NCBI RefSeq assembly: GCF_051401765.1
Contig: NC_135073.1
Coordinates: forward strand, 1,922,001-1,986,000
Direction: 5' to 3'
DNA from: Calliopsis andreniformis
Lineage: Eukaryota > Arthropoda > Insecta > Hymenoptera > Andrenidae
Length of the DNA stretch: 64,000 nt
Below, piece after piece: positions 42,901-57,400 of the stretch; the stretch's first letter is position 1, and each line of letters begins with the position of its first letter. The notes beneath the pieces are model-generated. The model saw only the letters and a list, made by a program, of their open reading frames with translations, was not told the origin of the DNA and ran no database searches. The position numbers and the translations under genes were made by a program.

Positions 42901-45900
42901 AACTACGATACATCCCTGATCGATAGTCGAATAGACAGATAGGCAACTTGAAACATCTATTAGATATATAATGAGTAAGATCCTTCTATCTGTACTGTTC
43001 GAGTCGGCCCATAAATTGCTGTACAAGTAATGTTAGGGAGATTCTATGGCTTAAAATAAGAGGAATATCAAAAATAACACAATTACGTTGATGGCTTTAT
43101 TTTCGAAAAGAATACGTTTGAAGATTGAATACGTGGGTATTTAATAATTAGTATTATGGTTTTCTCTATAGACTGTTATTGTGAGTACTTTTATGTACGA
43201 TACCTACAATATGGGATCTTATTTACAATCAATATTTACCTTTGTATTAACTTATCCTTATGGCGTGCGAAGGAAACATTAAACGTAGTAAATAACTATA
43301 ATAAAGTAACCATTATAATTTTAATTGAGCTTAGTTTACTATTCATTAGTTTAGTCTACAGTTCTTATGTGAGATTAATATTACGTTCAAAATATTAATC
43401 GTTCTCTCTACAAATTAAACTATGACGTGATTGCTTGCAGAGTATTCTGGATTTTTATTTTCTTTGATGCTTAACTAGATTCATTTTTCGTTTTAATTGT
43501 TTAAGGTTTGTGATGTTTCCCGAATATTCTCGTTCGGTACTACAGATGACAATCTTCATAGGAAATAAGCTTCAAGATTACATATTGTGTAGAATTACAA
43601 ACATAATCGTAATGACGGTCTGTAGTAAAATCGAAATCTGTAATGCCAAATATGTAGCAGTAAGGAAGGACATATTCATTTGATTTTCAAGAGCATTTAT
43701 CGCGAAAATCATCAATGCAATTTTGTTATTCCCAATTTTCATCTTATTTTGAATTATAGACTATTCCTTACCTCGCAGCTTCAAAGTTTATTTCTAACAA
43801 ACCGTTTAAAAAATAGCTCCTATTAACAGTAGTTAATAAATTATTTAATCATATATACGATTAAACGAAAATCCCTTTTGGTATCGATGAGATCAGAAGT
43901 CGCCATGTCGCCAGACTTCGACTGGACACCGATAACGCTATTACGTCGCAATGGTACAGCAATTTTTTCACGGGGTAAATCTTTACACGATCTTCCCATT
44001 GAATGGAAATCTCGAACAAATTTATCTTGAGAAAAGCTTGTTATGGCGCTTTCTTTGCTTCCTTTTTCCAGCAGACTGACTCTAATTTTAGCGAGCCTTC
44101 GTTGCATAAGTGAATGAAGAAAAGTAGCAAATACTAAAACCTAAACCTGTAAATACAAAAGATTCCTTGATAAAATGTTCACATGGAGCAATTGAAAGGT
44201 TCAGTGTAAAAACCGGTCTGCAGTTTAAAAAATATTGCAATATTAACAAAAAAGTGTTGTATATATTAAAGTATCTACATCAAAATCCACACAGATAGTT
44301 ATTTTTGCTGAAAAATTGGAGCTGACTACCTTTTGCACCGGGCCTTTCAGTTGATAGATACTCTTAAATAGCTGAAATAATCCATATCTTAGAATCAGAC
44401 ATTTTGACGTAATCATCGAAATTAGTTTTCTTCAATGTACAGTAAGATAATAATATAGTTTTGAACTAGTTATAGAAAACAATTGACTACGTACATATTT
44501 TGAAGCGAAATCGTACTTAATTCTTACTATTACCTATTCTAAAGATAAATTAAATGTTGTACCCTTCCATATGATGTAGTGAAACATATTTTTAAATGCC
44601 TCTATTCCTAACAGTAGTAAACTTAAGTTACCTGAGGTGTTATGCTACTACGAATTGCAATCTTACAGAGGCAACCACAAGAACACATCATAAACGTTAC
44701 CTACTCAAAAGCAAACAGTTCGCATAAATTAATTCAAAACATGTTAGTCGAACATCCGTCAATTAAATCCCCATAAGGTTACAGAGCTCTTGGCAGAGCC
44801 ACCATAAAGTCCTCACGGTAATTCTGGAAAAATAAGTCACAAGGGACTGTCGACGTTCCTCGAGGGCTCGTCAGTCTGTGCGAGCAATTCCAACAAGTAA
44901 CGAGTCTCTCGCTATTGATAGAACCCCATAGACAACGGGTGCGGCTGGTTTTTCCTGAAACATGTAAAAGTTCCACGCACCATCGACTGTCCAAAAATAG
45001 GCGAGCGCGTGCACACGTTGCGACCGAAACGAAAGCCTCGATTTTATTTATGGCCAAGTTACACCCCTGAAACCGATATCTGTCCCTTTTCCTTTCCGTG
45101 ACCTCTGACTGACGGTATTTTATATAACACATGGGTGATGACCCATACCAACCGACAGACGTGTATTATCAACTTCATCATTGACAACGTGAATCTTGGT
45201 TAGATGTTAGGGTTAAACAAACGCTATGAATTGATTATGGATAATAATCTTTTAAATTCTTCTAATATTTTATGAAGTCATGTCTTGTTCATTAAGCAGT
45301 ACTAATTTCATTTCGTTAATCGAGATTTTCTTTCGGAGTAATTTATTTTGAAAGAATTGGATTAGACAATAATATCTGGATGATTAAATATTTTAATGGA
45401 ATAGAAATTGCGTTACCGAAGGGTTTAGTACGCTTGAAAATTTGTAATCTTCTAAGTGAGTTTGAAGGAAAGCAAAGTTTCGACGCATCCCTTAACAGCA
45501 TCTCTTACCCCTCGTTTCGAAACATAAACAGGAGAAAATCCCGGAAACACGAGAGCTGCCAAGGGTCACTCGTCGTAGACGCTTATAAATAACTTCTTCC
45601 CGTGAAAACTTTTAAAAATAATCGACCGTAATCGAGAGCAAAACGCGACTAAAGGAGATCCCAATGGGTAGCAGGAGGAAGTCGCGTGTCTGAATTCCAG
45701 GCATAGGGAAAACGCAGACTAAAAGGGGCAGCTGCGTACTCTGCGGTTGCTTTTCAAGCTAAATGCGTGGAAATCGGGATTGGTCTAGTCTATTGGGGAC
45801 ACGCGTCTCACATGTCATATGTCGATTATCTTCCTACAAAGAAGGCGAAAGGTGAAATTTCGAAACGTGGAATATCATTGCACTTTCTGCTGACTTTCAA

Positions 45901-48900
45901 CCTGCAAATTGAGATCAATTTTAAATAACCTAGTGCATAAAAAGATTTTCGATTCCGTGAAGTTCGTCTAGAGTCTAGGGCATGCACACAATGCTGAATT
46001 CGGTTGGCAGCTTGCGAGGGTGTTGATTAGCGTTGAAAGCGGGGGAGTGGACTGCACGTTTCCTTTGGTGATTATAAAATATTTCGCAGGTAACGGCAGC
46101 TAGGCGAGAATAATGGGGGATAATGTTGAAAGGACGAAAGGACTTTATCAATAGGAATTGGCGTGCTTCTAATGGGCACGAGCCTGGACAATAGTCTAAC
46201 AGAGAGCACAGAGCCGATGGTCAACGCTGCCTCGTGTCGCTCCCACTTTTTGTTTCTCCCAACCGATGGTCAGCTGCTAACACCCCCGCAGCTGTTCCCT
46301 TGTTCGACGGTTTTCGGAGCCTGGTCGGCTTTGCTTTCTTTCTAGTGCTCGGAATTAATATCTATACCTACATAGTATGTCACATTGCTAAGAACAGAAT
46401 TTTTGCAGCAAGAAAATTTTTGAAAAACTGTTAGTTTTGAAATTGAGTTTTTAGAATACCTAGGAATTACCAAAGCTACTTGGTTGGCAAAACTTGCTAT
46501 CTTTAAGCAAACAATCTTTTGCTAAACTACAGATAGATATTACTAATGTTGTTGTCTTTTCCGAGAAATGTGTATTGAAAGAAAACGATTTAATTGTACC
46601 TATATAAGCTGCTCGTGTGCCAAATCGGTTAACTCCACAAAACGAAAATATTTACGTTTATTTTAAATATGAAAAGTTAAGCATCAATCAACTGCTTTGG
46701 CACTAAAATTTTTAAAAGTGTAATAAGTGTAGTTATGTATTTTGGCTTGTTACGGCTCATATGTAGTTCAAAGCATGAGACAATTCTCGTCTGACAGCTT
46801 TTCAGGCGTAATCAATACATTCAATGAATTTGTCACACCTGCATATGTATGTAATATAGAAAGCAGAGTTGATCATCGAAGTAGAAGATAGTAGTGGTGT
46901 GAAAACAAGGAAGATGCGTGAAGGTAGATAACTAGTGAATTCCTCTTAGGTTGCATCAATCCTTTACATAACACTTAATTCGTCAGTTAGTGTAGTAGTG
47001 ATTATTAGACATCTAAATGCCTTTTATTTCATACATCGTGCTGTAATAATACAAGTACGTACTATGAGCAGGTACTCAAAATATGACTGTAGTTTTTCTA
47101 AGGTGCAATACCGTCTGTTTAGATAATAGAAAAATATTCCCCTGTCTTAGATTTCAAATCAATCATTCTCAAAATATTGGATAGGGTGGACGAAGGTCAT
47201 TATAAGCGTTTTACATTTGATGCTTAGGTATCTAGTAAGTGCAAAAACATGAATGATCTTATTAAGTCCTTTCTCCTGCTTGAACTAATGTTTTTGGAAT
47301 AAAATGTATTCTATGTATAACAATTTAGGTAAAACAGTAATAGTTCTTAAGACAACAGTAATAGCGTCGAAAATCGTGGACATTCTTGCATGAATATTTC
47401 TGAATGTGCAGCAACGAATCATCAAGAGAACCGATCTCAATGACATCGGAGAATTTTATTCACGTGTATAATTCAGGTTTTTAACGGGTGAGTTAAAGCG
47501 AACCGCAATTATCGTCGAACTAAACGAGTTGCATTAATCGTCGGTCATTGGACATTGCCAATCGAGCGAATAAAACTTGGCCGGGATCAAAGCGTAAATC
47601 TTCCTAATAGCGCGAATACACGCGCCTCTGTGTATGAAAGAGCTATGGAAACCCTGCCTTTAATTCGTCTTCTATTTAATTGAACAGTGAGTTTTGTAAA
47701 CAATGATTTCTTCATGGTTCAATCCACGCACGTAAAAAAAAGTACCTCCGGAATAAAGGTGGAAGGAAAGAGTGATCATACAAAGGGACAAAGGATATTG
47801 ACAGTTATTTCTTTTTGTTCGTTAGCTGACAATTTCTTAAAACTTATATACGCAGAACAAACAGCCTTTAGCGATCGATTTGTGAATGGGTAAACCTTGA
47901 AAATGATACCTACATATGTTATTGATCCCAAACTGTAATTATTCTTCGAAAGAATAGTGTGCTTTCTTGTTTTCCCCATTAGAGATTATTCATTAATATA
48001 TGTTTTTAATTACTGTAAAATCGTGATCATCGTAAAAACAGAGCCAATAGAGAAACGTGACTTCTCGTGATCTTCTCAATTTCTGTTTTTACTTGGGTCA
48101 GACTATTATAGAGGCATGAGTGCATTAGTGCCGGCAGATTAACCCATTGGTCAAACTCCGTTTAAATTGCGTTCAGAACAATGTTCACGTGCGCTGCCAT
48201 GCAATGATCCACTCACGTTCGCCTTCTCCCTCTCACATCCTTGAAACTTATACTACCGGACTGGATGCAGATTAGATTAATTAAATGGTTCGGTTATAGG
48301 TCTGCAGGCTGCGTGACCGATCACCATGCTGCAAATCTCCTTAATTCTCTGGTCAAGTTCATGTCTGTGGTTAGACTGTTGTCGCGACTCTGTCAACACT
48401 TTTTCGTTATCCAATCGATTCAACATCTGATTTTGCTGAAAATACAACTAATTGGTAAATAATGTAAATAATTCGTGTTTTATTTTTCATTTCGTACAAG
48501 TTAATCTGTAGCTACAGAAATTTTCTTGAAATTTATTTTGATACACAATGACTAGATCACCTAACACATGAATTTCAATTACGTAAACTATTGTTAATTA
48601 GACATAATTATATTTAACAGAATGATCATAAATGTAATAAAGGTAAATTATAGTATTGCTATTATGTATTATATTAAAAAAAGATATGTACTTTGATACA
48701 TACATGACAAAGTATGTACTTTGATCTTAAACGAAACAACTAATTCATGGAAAAAATACAGCTATTATTATAGTAGTTGGCATAGTATAATACCTACATG
48801 TTAATCAAGTAATGTGTGCAAAATTAATAATATAAATTTGAAAAAACATATTACATATTATACTAGTAAAATGTTACCAAATATATTTATCTCAGAATTA

Positions 48901-51433
48901 TCATTAATAGGAAGTGTTATGTATACATAATCTCACTTCCGCTTTTTACAGTTTACTATTAGGAAGTTAACCAAAAGTTGATAAAAGTCAAGTATAGACT
49001 TAACTTCCTTGTAAAGTTATAAAACAAATTCACTTACATATCCTACACAGAAGAAAATATATACCTATATCTAGAAAATAAGAAACGAACATTCACACTC
49101 ATTCAAAGTAAAGAATGTTGATCACGATACAAACAGTTGACACTTCCTCTATTTATATATTCGTAAGTTATGCCTCCTATTCAATATTGTTGCGTAAAAA
49201 CGGAGCAAGTTTTCAGTAAGATTTGTAAGATATTGCATTGTACTTCGATTTAGATAAGCTCGACACTTGCCTATATGGATCTGGATTACCCAAGTTTAAC
49301 GGTTCACTTTAAACTATGTTACAACGCAAGTACATCGTTGAATTTTTGAAATTTGACGTATTGCATGAACCACGCGAGAAGGTTCTGTTCTGGCAGAATT
49401 AAAGAGCAAGTCCGACTCGTGATCGAACCAGATCCTGATATCTAACGATTTCTCAAGCACTTCCTCTTACATGGATCTACGGTTCTTTCTCAAGAAGACA
49501 CTCATGATCCCCCACAATGCGAAAGGAGTGCACCCCGCCGGATCGAATCCCGCCGAAAGGCGAACCGCCAAGAAACTCGACCAGCCGCGATTACAAATAA
49601 CGATAAATTCCCGGGCCGAGCAGCGGTTACATTAAAACCCTCTCACACTCCGTGTTGTGCCCGTGAATTGGTGTAGTTGGCTGTCCCACGGAGAAGTTGG
49701 CGCGAGGAACGATCATGATTTCGCTCAGCCGAGATAAGGGTTTCGCGTATGACATGTCTCGGACTGGCTCGCACCCCCAGCCTCTCGTCCAGGCAACTTC
49801 TACTTCTAGATTGGAATCCATAGCGACTTGTAGCTTTGCGGCTCTCGGGACCCGCGAGCATCGATCGGCCTTCTTTATTCATTTGCAAACGAATAAATAA
49901 GTGTGCACACCGAGGGACGGTGTACGGTCGACCGATAAGATAGGGCTCTGTAAATCTGCTAGTTACTTAACAGGTCGCCGAACGATCTTCGGCCGCCCTC
50001 CTTACTCCCCCTCTCGCCCGGCTACGTTCTTTATTACTTCATGCCCCAAGGATAGTGTTTTTGTTTCCGAGCTGCCTTCGTTCCAAGATAACAAAGCTTG
50101 GACACACGTAACCCGTTACTGATCGCCTAACAAACACCGCGAATTGCCATAACTCCTGCTACGAGCAGCGGGATGAAAACGTTCGAGAGTCGAACGAACA
50201 TTGGAAAGGGGAACACTGAGAAACCACCAGGGCTCTTTCGAGCGAATTCAACTGGCAAAGTCTCGACATTCAAAGCGGAAAAGTGTGAAACATCGAATCT
50301 TCTATATCATAAACGATGAAGTGTCATTCGATCTCATTTTTTCTCTAAATTCTAAAGGATAGATTCTTCTGTCTATGTATAACCAATCTTGCCCTCCATG
50401 TATCTAGCAATAAACTAAATACTAGCGTCGTTTATTCAAGTTTTAATGCACACATAATAAATTCCACAAGATTTAATTTAGATTTTGTTTTAAAAATTGC
50501 TAGCTGTATTAGGTAGGTATACTAATTATAATCTTATCTATAACTTCATCTGAAGTAAACATTACCCAACAACTTCCTTTAAAATCTCCCTTTCCGAAAG
50601 AACATTCAGGGGCCGGCGAAGACAAACGACAAAACAACGATGGTAGTTGCAAAAGCAAATCGTTCCTATTTAACAGTCGAGTAAGCCAAGGAACCGGCAC
50701 CTGTACTTGCCGTAAAACGCACTCCCTCCTTGAGTCGCAGGAAAGGGAAAAACGAATGGTCCGTAACTCATCCAACCAACAGCAGTCATTCGGGAACAAA
50801 GGAAACTTGGTCGCCAAGATCGCGAGCAAGCAAGCAAGCTAGCTAGCGGGGTGCTGAACGTGGGGACCCCGAGTTGCAAACATGGCAATCGTAATGGAAG
50901 GAGACTTCCATCTTGCGCTTTAGTGTCTACCCGGAGATAGATTAACCGTGTGCAACCACGGCTATGCCTGCCTGCCACCCCCACCTTCTCCGCGGCGCTC
51001 GTACAAAAGTATAATATGTACTATCGTCTATCCTCTCCTCGCTAGGAGCCCTCCGTGCCCCTCTAGTTTGTTCCGGTACCCCACTCCTGTGTCGATCCGT
51101 CGTAGCGACGTCAGAGTGGGGGTTGGAGGTGGAAAACCGGGCGGCGGTGGTTCATTACATGGCACGAACACCTTGGACCGATGAGAAAGTGTGCATCCAC
51201 ACGCACGCGGTGCAAGCAGCCGCGTATGCAACGAGTAAGAAAGCGTATTAGGTACGCAGGCATGCGATCCCTGGCAGAAGGAGGGCGGGCCGACAAGACA
51301 GGTGCGAGCCAATCGCGGCCCGCCACGTGCAATTTCCCTCGGCGTCTCTCTTTCCCCGTCCATTTCTCATTCCTCCTCTATCTCTCCCTGCCTCCCTGTC
51401 TTGCTTCTGCGCCCGCCGCCACTGCCGCCACTG

Positions 51434-51476
<43 letters not shown>

Positions 51477-54400
51477 TGCTGCTAACTTATTTAAACGAGA
51501 CTCGACCCCGTCACTGCGAGTACGAATCCCTTTCGTATTCGGCACCGATGCGCCGTGACTCGAGAGCAACGACCCCCAAGCAATGATTCTTCGGCCGCTG
51601 CTTTTATCGATCGGTCTCCTTTGTCCCGCGACCTTGTACTCCACAGGATGCATCAAACTCTGTCTCTTCTGAAGAAACCTCCTTCCCTTCCCTATAATGT
51701 TCAACCGATCGTTTATCCTTTTAAGACTGTATCGGAGTTTACTTGATTTCACGACGTTTCGGCTCGGTCACTCTCGCAATTCCTTGCTCCAATTATTTTC
51801 CACGATCTCTTTTATACTCTGTTGATCGAAGAATACACGTACGACTAAACAGCGTAACTGGTGCGCGGAAATTTTGCAAAGTTTGCTCGATGAAGATCGA
51901 AGATCCGAGACAAGATATTCTGTCTACTTACGTGAAAGTAGACGGAACGTCTAGCAACGTGTTCTCAGGAAATTCGAATAGTTTCTTTTGAGTGAAGTGT
52001 TTGTACTTCTCGATACAGGAAGCTGTTGCTCCTTGAAAGTGAATTATGACTTCCGATCTATTTACGCATTGTCACTAGTCCCAGGATTTCGCTGTCCTTC
52101 GTCGAAGAGCAGGAGGTCTCGTGCTTATGATTTACTGAGCAATAAATCATCTGTAGACCCAGGGTAGCACTTTCGACAAAGGTTAGACAAGACAGCTTGT
52201 GCCACGGGCCCAAGACAATTGTGCCCAAGATGTTGCGTAACTGAGCACTAAATGTCCGCCTGCTTTTGACCTGCAGGAGGTTACTTGACTGAGGAAAGGA
52301 ACCCAGACTATTGCCCCGTGTCTGAACCCCTGGTGCAACCACCTGCATCGCATGCTGTGTTACTGGATGCTCTACTGAATTCGTTCTTCTGATTTTTGCA
52401 CTCGCTAGGGCAGTTTGGGCTAAAACCATTAACTTTCTATCTCTCGAAAAGATGATTTATTTTTCTGTATTCATCTAAATGTCTATGCAAGTAATTTTAC
52501 TGATGTAGATACAATACAATGCGAAAGCGAATTTTCTGAAAGATAAGTTCTCTTGAAGCATACTCAACTATGTATGTATGTACCTTTAAATACAGATTAG
52601 AATTGATCATGAAGCCATAGGAAACGTCAGTGTGCGCACCCAACAATACGTAATCGAGTTAAAGCTAATTTATGTCCAGAGTATATACTATAATTCTGTA
52701 AAGTTCTATTCAACTATTAATCACACCTAGTCGTTTCTTTCTTCCAAAAGTAGCGTCATGGTAGATTCTACACTTATTATTTTGGAAGTTTGAAATCTAC
52801 CAATTCATTGGTAAGAAATTTGTATATATTCATAACTGAAGACACTTTATTTACTACAATTTCACTGTATAAGTTGATAGTTAAATATCACTCAACGAGC
52901 TAAACTATATCCTGCTTCGTATTTGTTTATTATTATAAGCCAAACTGATGATGGCCAGTGACCTATGCAAGGATTTAGAACAGCAATAAATGGCTGTCCT
53001 TGTAATACTTATCTATTATTTATTAGTTCAGCTGCAAAGTATATCTTTATTCACTACGTACTACGGCGAAAAAGCAGAAATGGCATCCGTAATTTTCATG
53101 CTTATTAGATTCTGTAATATTATCTAAATTTGACTTTACGTTAAAAACGAAGGAAAAAACAGTATACACATGTATTAAGAAAAATAGAGGTGGCAAAAGC
53201 CAGCCGAATCTGCACTTTTCTAGTCCCGAGTACCGCTTGGCAAATGAGAAGAGAGGTTCGCACGCAGAAAGGCAGATACAGAAGCTGCGCAGTGTAGGTG
53301 GAAAGGAAGGAGAGGAGTTCCTCTCCATATAATAATTAATAACCGAGCGCTGAGTGGTTAGTGTAGGCTCCGCCTTCTACCCCTGATTTATGAACCGCAC
53401 CGCCTTCTCTGTCATAACCGGGTGTACAAGCTTGCGTCTAGTGGGGAGTATGAACCGATAGTGGGGATGGGCAACGGTGGTAGGAGAGAGGTGACGCGTG
53501 ACGTTGTACGACAGTACCTACGCCCAAGCCAGTTCTATACCGAGCGATCAGTTGGTTTTCGTCCTTGCCGGATGGCACGAGTGACGCGCGAACGTCCGCC
53601 CTAAACGCAGCGCAGCTTCCACGCGCCATCGCAAGTCGGCGCCACGCACGAGCCTCGAGCCACGGAACGGTGGAGTCATGCAGCTCATGAGATGGAGCAT
53701 CACGCGCCGTCTCGAGTGCCGTGGGATCAACCAGGACACTTGTAGACCTGCCAGAGTCTCGAGTCCCCGATATTCTGGTACGGTTTGACCTTGAACCGTG
53801 CAGCAAACCTTATCTCGCGCTTTCTTAGAGATGTAGCTCGCTTTCTTTCCTTCTACGCTCGTCGCACGAATAGCAACTTGCATGTACTCCGTTTCATTCT
53901 GAAGTGTGAATTCGATCAGTGGTGAGGTCAGTTGGTGGCGAATGGAACGTTAGCTAGTTCGTTTCGAACGGGTCCGCGAGGCCCGCCGGGAATAGTAATT
54001 GCGTGGTTTCCATTTTTCATTGGCCTCGGTGCGCTTATTAAAAGTTTCCAGTGGTACGAGTTTCACGCACGGCATCCTGAAATACTAATTACCAAGTCGC
54101 TGAATCTTATCAGTGACATGAATGTACGTGCGATTCTGTCCCAGGGTTTTCGCTGCGAATTCTGACACAGTTTTCCGACAAAACAGTGATTATAGATTTT
54201 TAGAAAATTAACATCCTCTACATAATCAGTATTGATTAATTTTGACAGTAAGAGTAGGGTTCTATAGTAAAAAATGATTTGAGTTTGATGTGATGATAAA
54301 CATGTTAGGTTCTGTCTTTTTGTTTACCCTGACAATCGTGTAATCAAATTTTAATAAAATTAAAATATGTAATACAATTACTGTTTGTAATACAAGCAAA

Positions 54401-57400
54401 AATATAAATGTTTTGATTTATCGATACGCTTCAAATATATTACTACACATAACGACACTGATCTGTTTCAGGGGAGGAAAATGACTTCACGTCAGATGGT
54501 GAAGAAAGTGGTGGTGGAGGAGGCGGTGGCGACGAGGCCGTGGATCTCACGGCAGCCAAGTCTCATCAGGGTGACGAGGACGACAAGGATCAGGAAGATG
54601 GTTTGGAGGAGGAGGAAGAAGAAGGCGTGGACGAGCAAGATGACCAGGAGGACGATGAGGAAGGGTCGCGTAAACAAATGCGTCACCAACAGGATGCGGA
54701 GAACAATAATAATTTTGTAGAGGGTGTTGCGCCTGCAGGATTGTTCCCACCCGCCGGCACTAGTCATGTCACTTTGGAAGCTCTTCAAAATACAAAGGTA
54801 GCAGTCGCTCAGTTTGCGGCGACAGCTCTAGCCGGTGGTGCGGATAGTGAAGCAGCTTTGCAAGATTTGGCACTATTGCAAAGTACGTTATACACCCTTC
54901 AGCATCAGCAAGTGTTCCAGTTACAGCTAATTAGCCAACTTCAACAACAGTTGTCCATCACGCATAATCAAACAGTCCAACAGCAAACCACAAGTGAATT
55001 GTCAGATAGTAAAGAAATCTCTTCGTCTCCCATCATCCAACCGAAACCTCTGTCGAGCCTGACGTCGCCACCGTCATCGCGTCCACCGAGTCTCCAACAG
55101 ACTTCACCAGTTTCAATGACGGTGAATTTGTCTCAGGAACGGCCAACGTCAACCAGCAGTGCTTCACCTTTGAATCTTCCGTTGGCATCGTCAAATGTAA
55201 CAGGCACAACTGCGACCACTAGCAGTAGTCAAGTGCCAATGTCTCATCAGATGCCGCCACTTTGCTCGATCAGTTCTTCACTAGCATCGTCAATAATAAC
55301 TAATACGGATCCACCACCGTTACACGAGCCAAACACTCTGGAAATGTTGCAAAAGAGAGCTCAAGAAGTACTGGACAACGCCAGTCAAGGTCTGTTAGCC
55401 AACAATTTGGCTGACGAACTTGCGTTTAGGGGAGGTAAAGGTTCCCGCCTCTCTCCGTACGACTCAAAGTCTGGTAGCGGCCGCGGAGAACCGTTCTTCA
55501 AGCATCGATGCCGCTACTGTGGCAAGGTGTTCGGCAGCGATTCAGCACTTCAGATCCACATACGATCACACACAGGTGAGCGACCTTTTAAATGCAACGT
55601 CTGCGGCAGCCGCTTCACCACGAAAGGGAACTTGAAGGTCCACTTCCAAAGACATACGGCCAAGTTTCCACATGTTAAGATGAACCCGAATCCCGTTCCG
55701 GAACACCTGGACAAGTACCATCCACCCTTGCTACAGCAGATCGCCTCTGGTCAAAGACCAATGCCGTCCCCACCACCGCCGCCACCTTCTCATCATCCCT
55801 CTTTTCACCCGGCGGCGGCGGCACACGGTTTTTTACCTCCTCAACCGCCCCTGCCACTTAGTCTAGCTCTTCCCGGTATGCCTCCCTTGTATAGATCACC
55901 AGTTGTCGCTCATCGGGACGATCAGGACACTCCGGAGAATTTGAGTAAACCTGTAACCACTGCCCCGACCATGTCTCCACATTCCCCCGCGGTTGTATCG
56001 AACTCTCGTCATTCCTCACAAGACAATCACCAACAACAAAAGCAGCAGCTCGAACAGAGGGACGAGATCAAACTCGAACAGCGATCCCCTATGCAAGAGC
56101 AGTATCAGCATCGACCTACGAGCCAGGAAGCTGCTGAAAGGATAACTCCAAAGAAGGAACCAGAGGAAGCCGAAGAACCCACGGAAGAAGAGAGCGAGGA
56201 CTTTGAAGAAGCAACGAGGCGGTACCTGAACTCGCCTCAATCTTCTGTCCATCCATCCTCTCAACCACAAACTTATGAAGACTGCAGCATGGAAAGCAAA
56301 ATCAGTGGACGGCTGGAAGGAGACGGCGACATGGAAGTAGATGAGGAAATCGAGGAACAGCCCGAAAACTTGTCTGGCCGAGGAGTCATCAATCGTTTAC
56401 CCCAACAAATTGTTGCGTATCCTGGTGCATCTCCGGCGAGTAGTAGTGCAAGTAGCGGAAGTCTTCAAACGTCTTTCGCGGGAATTCTTTTCCCCGGGCC
56501 ACCCGGACATCATCAAATACCCCATCACGCTACTTCTTCGGCTGTAAACACTCCCACCGTTTCGGCTAGTGAAATGATCGATCCAGCAAAGGACCCTGCC
56601 ATCTATTCCAGCTTGTTACCTCGACCAGGCAGTAACGATAATTCCTGGGAAAGCTTGATAGAGATAACAAAAACTTCGGAAACGTCCAAACTGCAACAGT
56701 TAGTTGACAACATCGAACATAAATTAACCGATCCTAATCAATGTGTGATCTGCCATAGAGTACTGTCCTGCAAAAGCGCATTGCAAATGCATTACAGAAC
56801 CCATACTGGCGAACGTCCATTTAAATGCAAGATTTGCGGACGTGCATTTACGACTAAGGGTAACTTGAAAACTCATATGGGTGTACACAGGGCGAAACCA
56901 CCACTCAGAGTATTGCACCAGTGTCCAGTTTGCCACAAAAAATTCACAAACGCGCTTGTCCTGCAGCAACACATCAGGTTGCACACTGGCGAGCCAACGG
57001 AACTTAGTCCAGAACAAATCCAAGCTGGCGAAGTAAACGAGTTTCCACCAGGTTATCCTCATCATCCCTTGGCATCGTTCCTTCCACAAGGATTTCCACC
57101 AATGCATCCTGCAGGGGCTGGTTTTCCATTAGGTTTCCCTCCAGCCAGGCAACAAGCGATGGAAAGACAACCTCAAGATAGTGATGTGAGCATCAAAGAA
57201 GAAGCTCAACAGCAACATCAACAACAGCAGCAAAGGTATTCCGAAGAGCACAGCGAGGAGGCTGAAGATCAAGAAGACGAAGAAGAAGATCGTAGGGACG
57301 ATGACGAAAGGTGCGATGTAAATCGTGATAGCCGCGGTGACTTAGAAGACGAACAAGATCACGAAAGTGAAGAGAACGAGCATAAAGAGGTCTCTCTGCC

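Larger units (their letters stand above)
12981..54471 (+). other. spalt: spalt intron 1, about 41.5 kb
   Basis: A phase-1 intron with GTAAGT at the donor and TTTCAG at the acceptor. It is by far the largest intron; the other five are 223-931 bp. It alternates AT-rich DNA with GC-richer islands and holds small repeats but no confident gene. Long first introns of developmental regulators commonly carry enhancers, so this intron probably contains much of the spalt cis-regulatory code (inference). Confidence 0.85.

Noticed and set aside
47711..47730. GGTTCAATCC, resembling a tRNA B box
   Set aside because: The flanking bases do not form a T-stem, and no acceptor stem or anticodon arm can be drawn.
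51302..51586. Poly-Pro and poly-Ala frames
   Set aside because: Produced by the CCG trinucleotide repeat in three frames.
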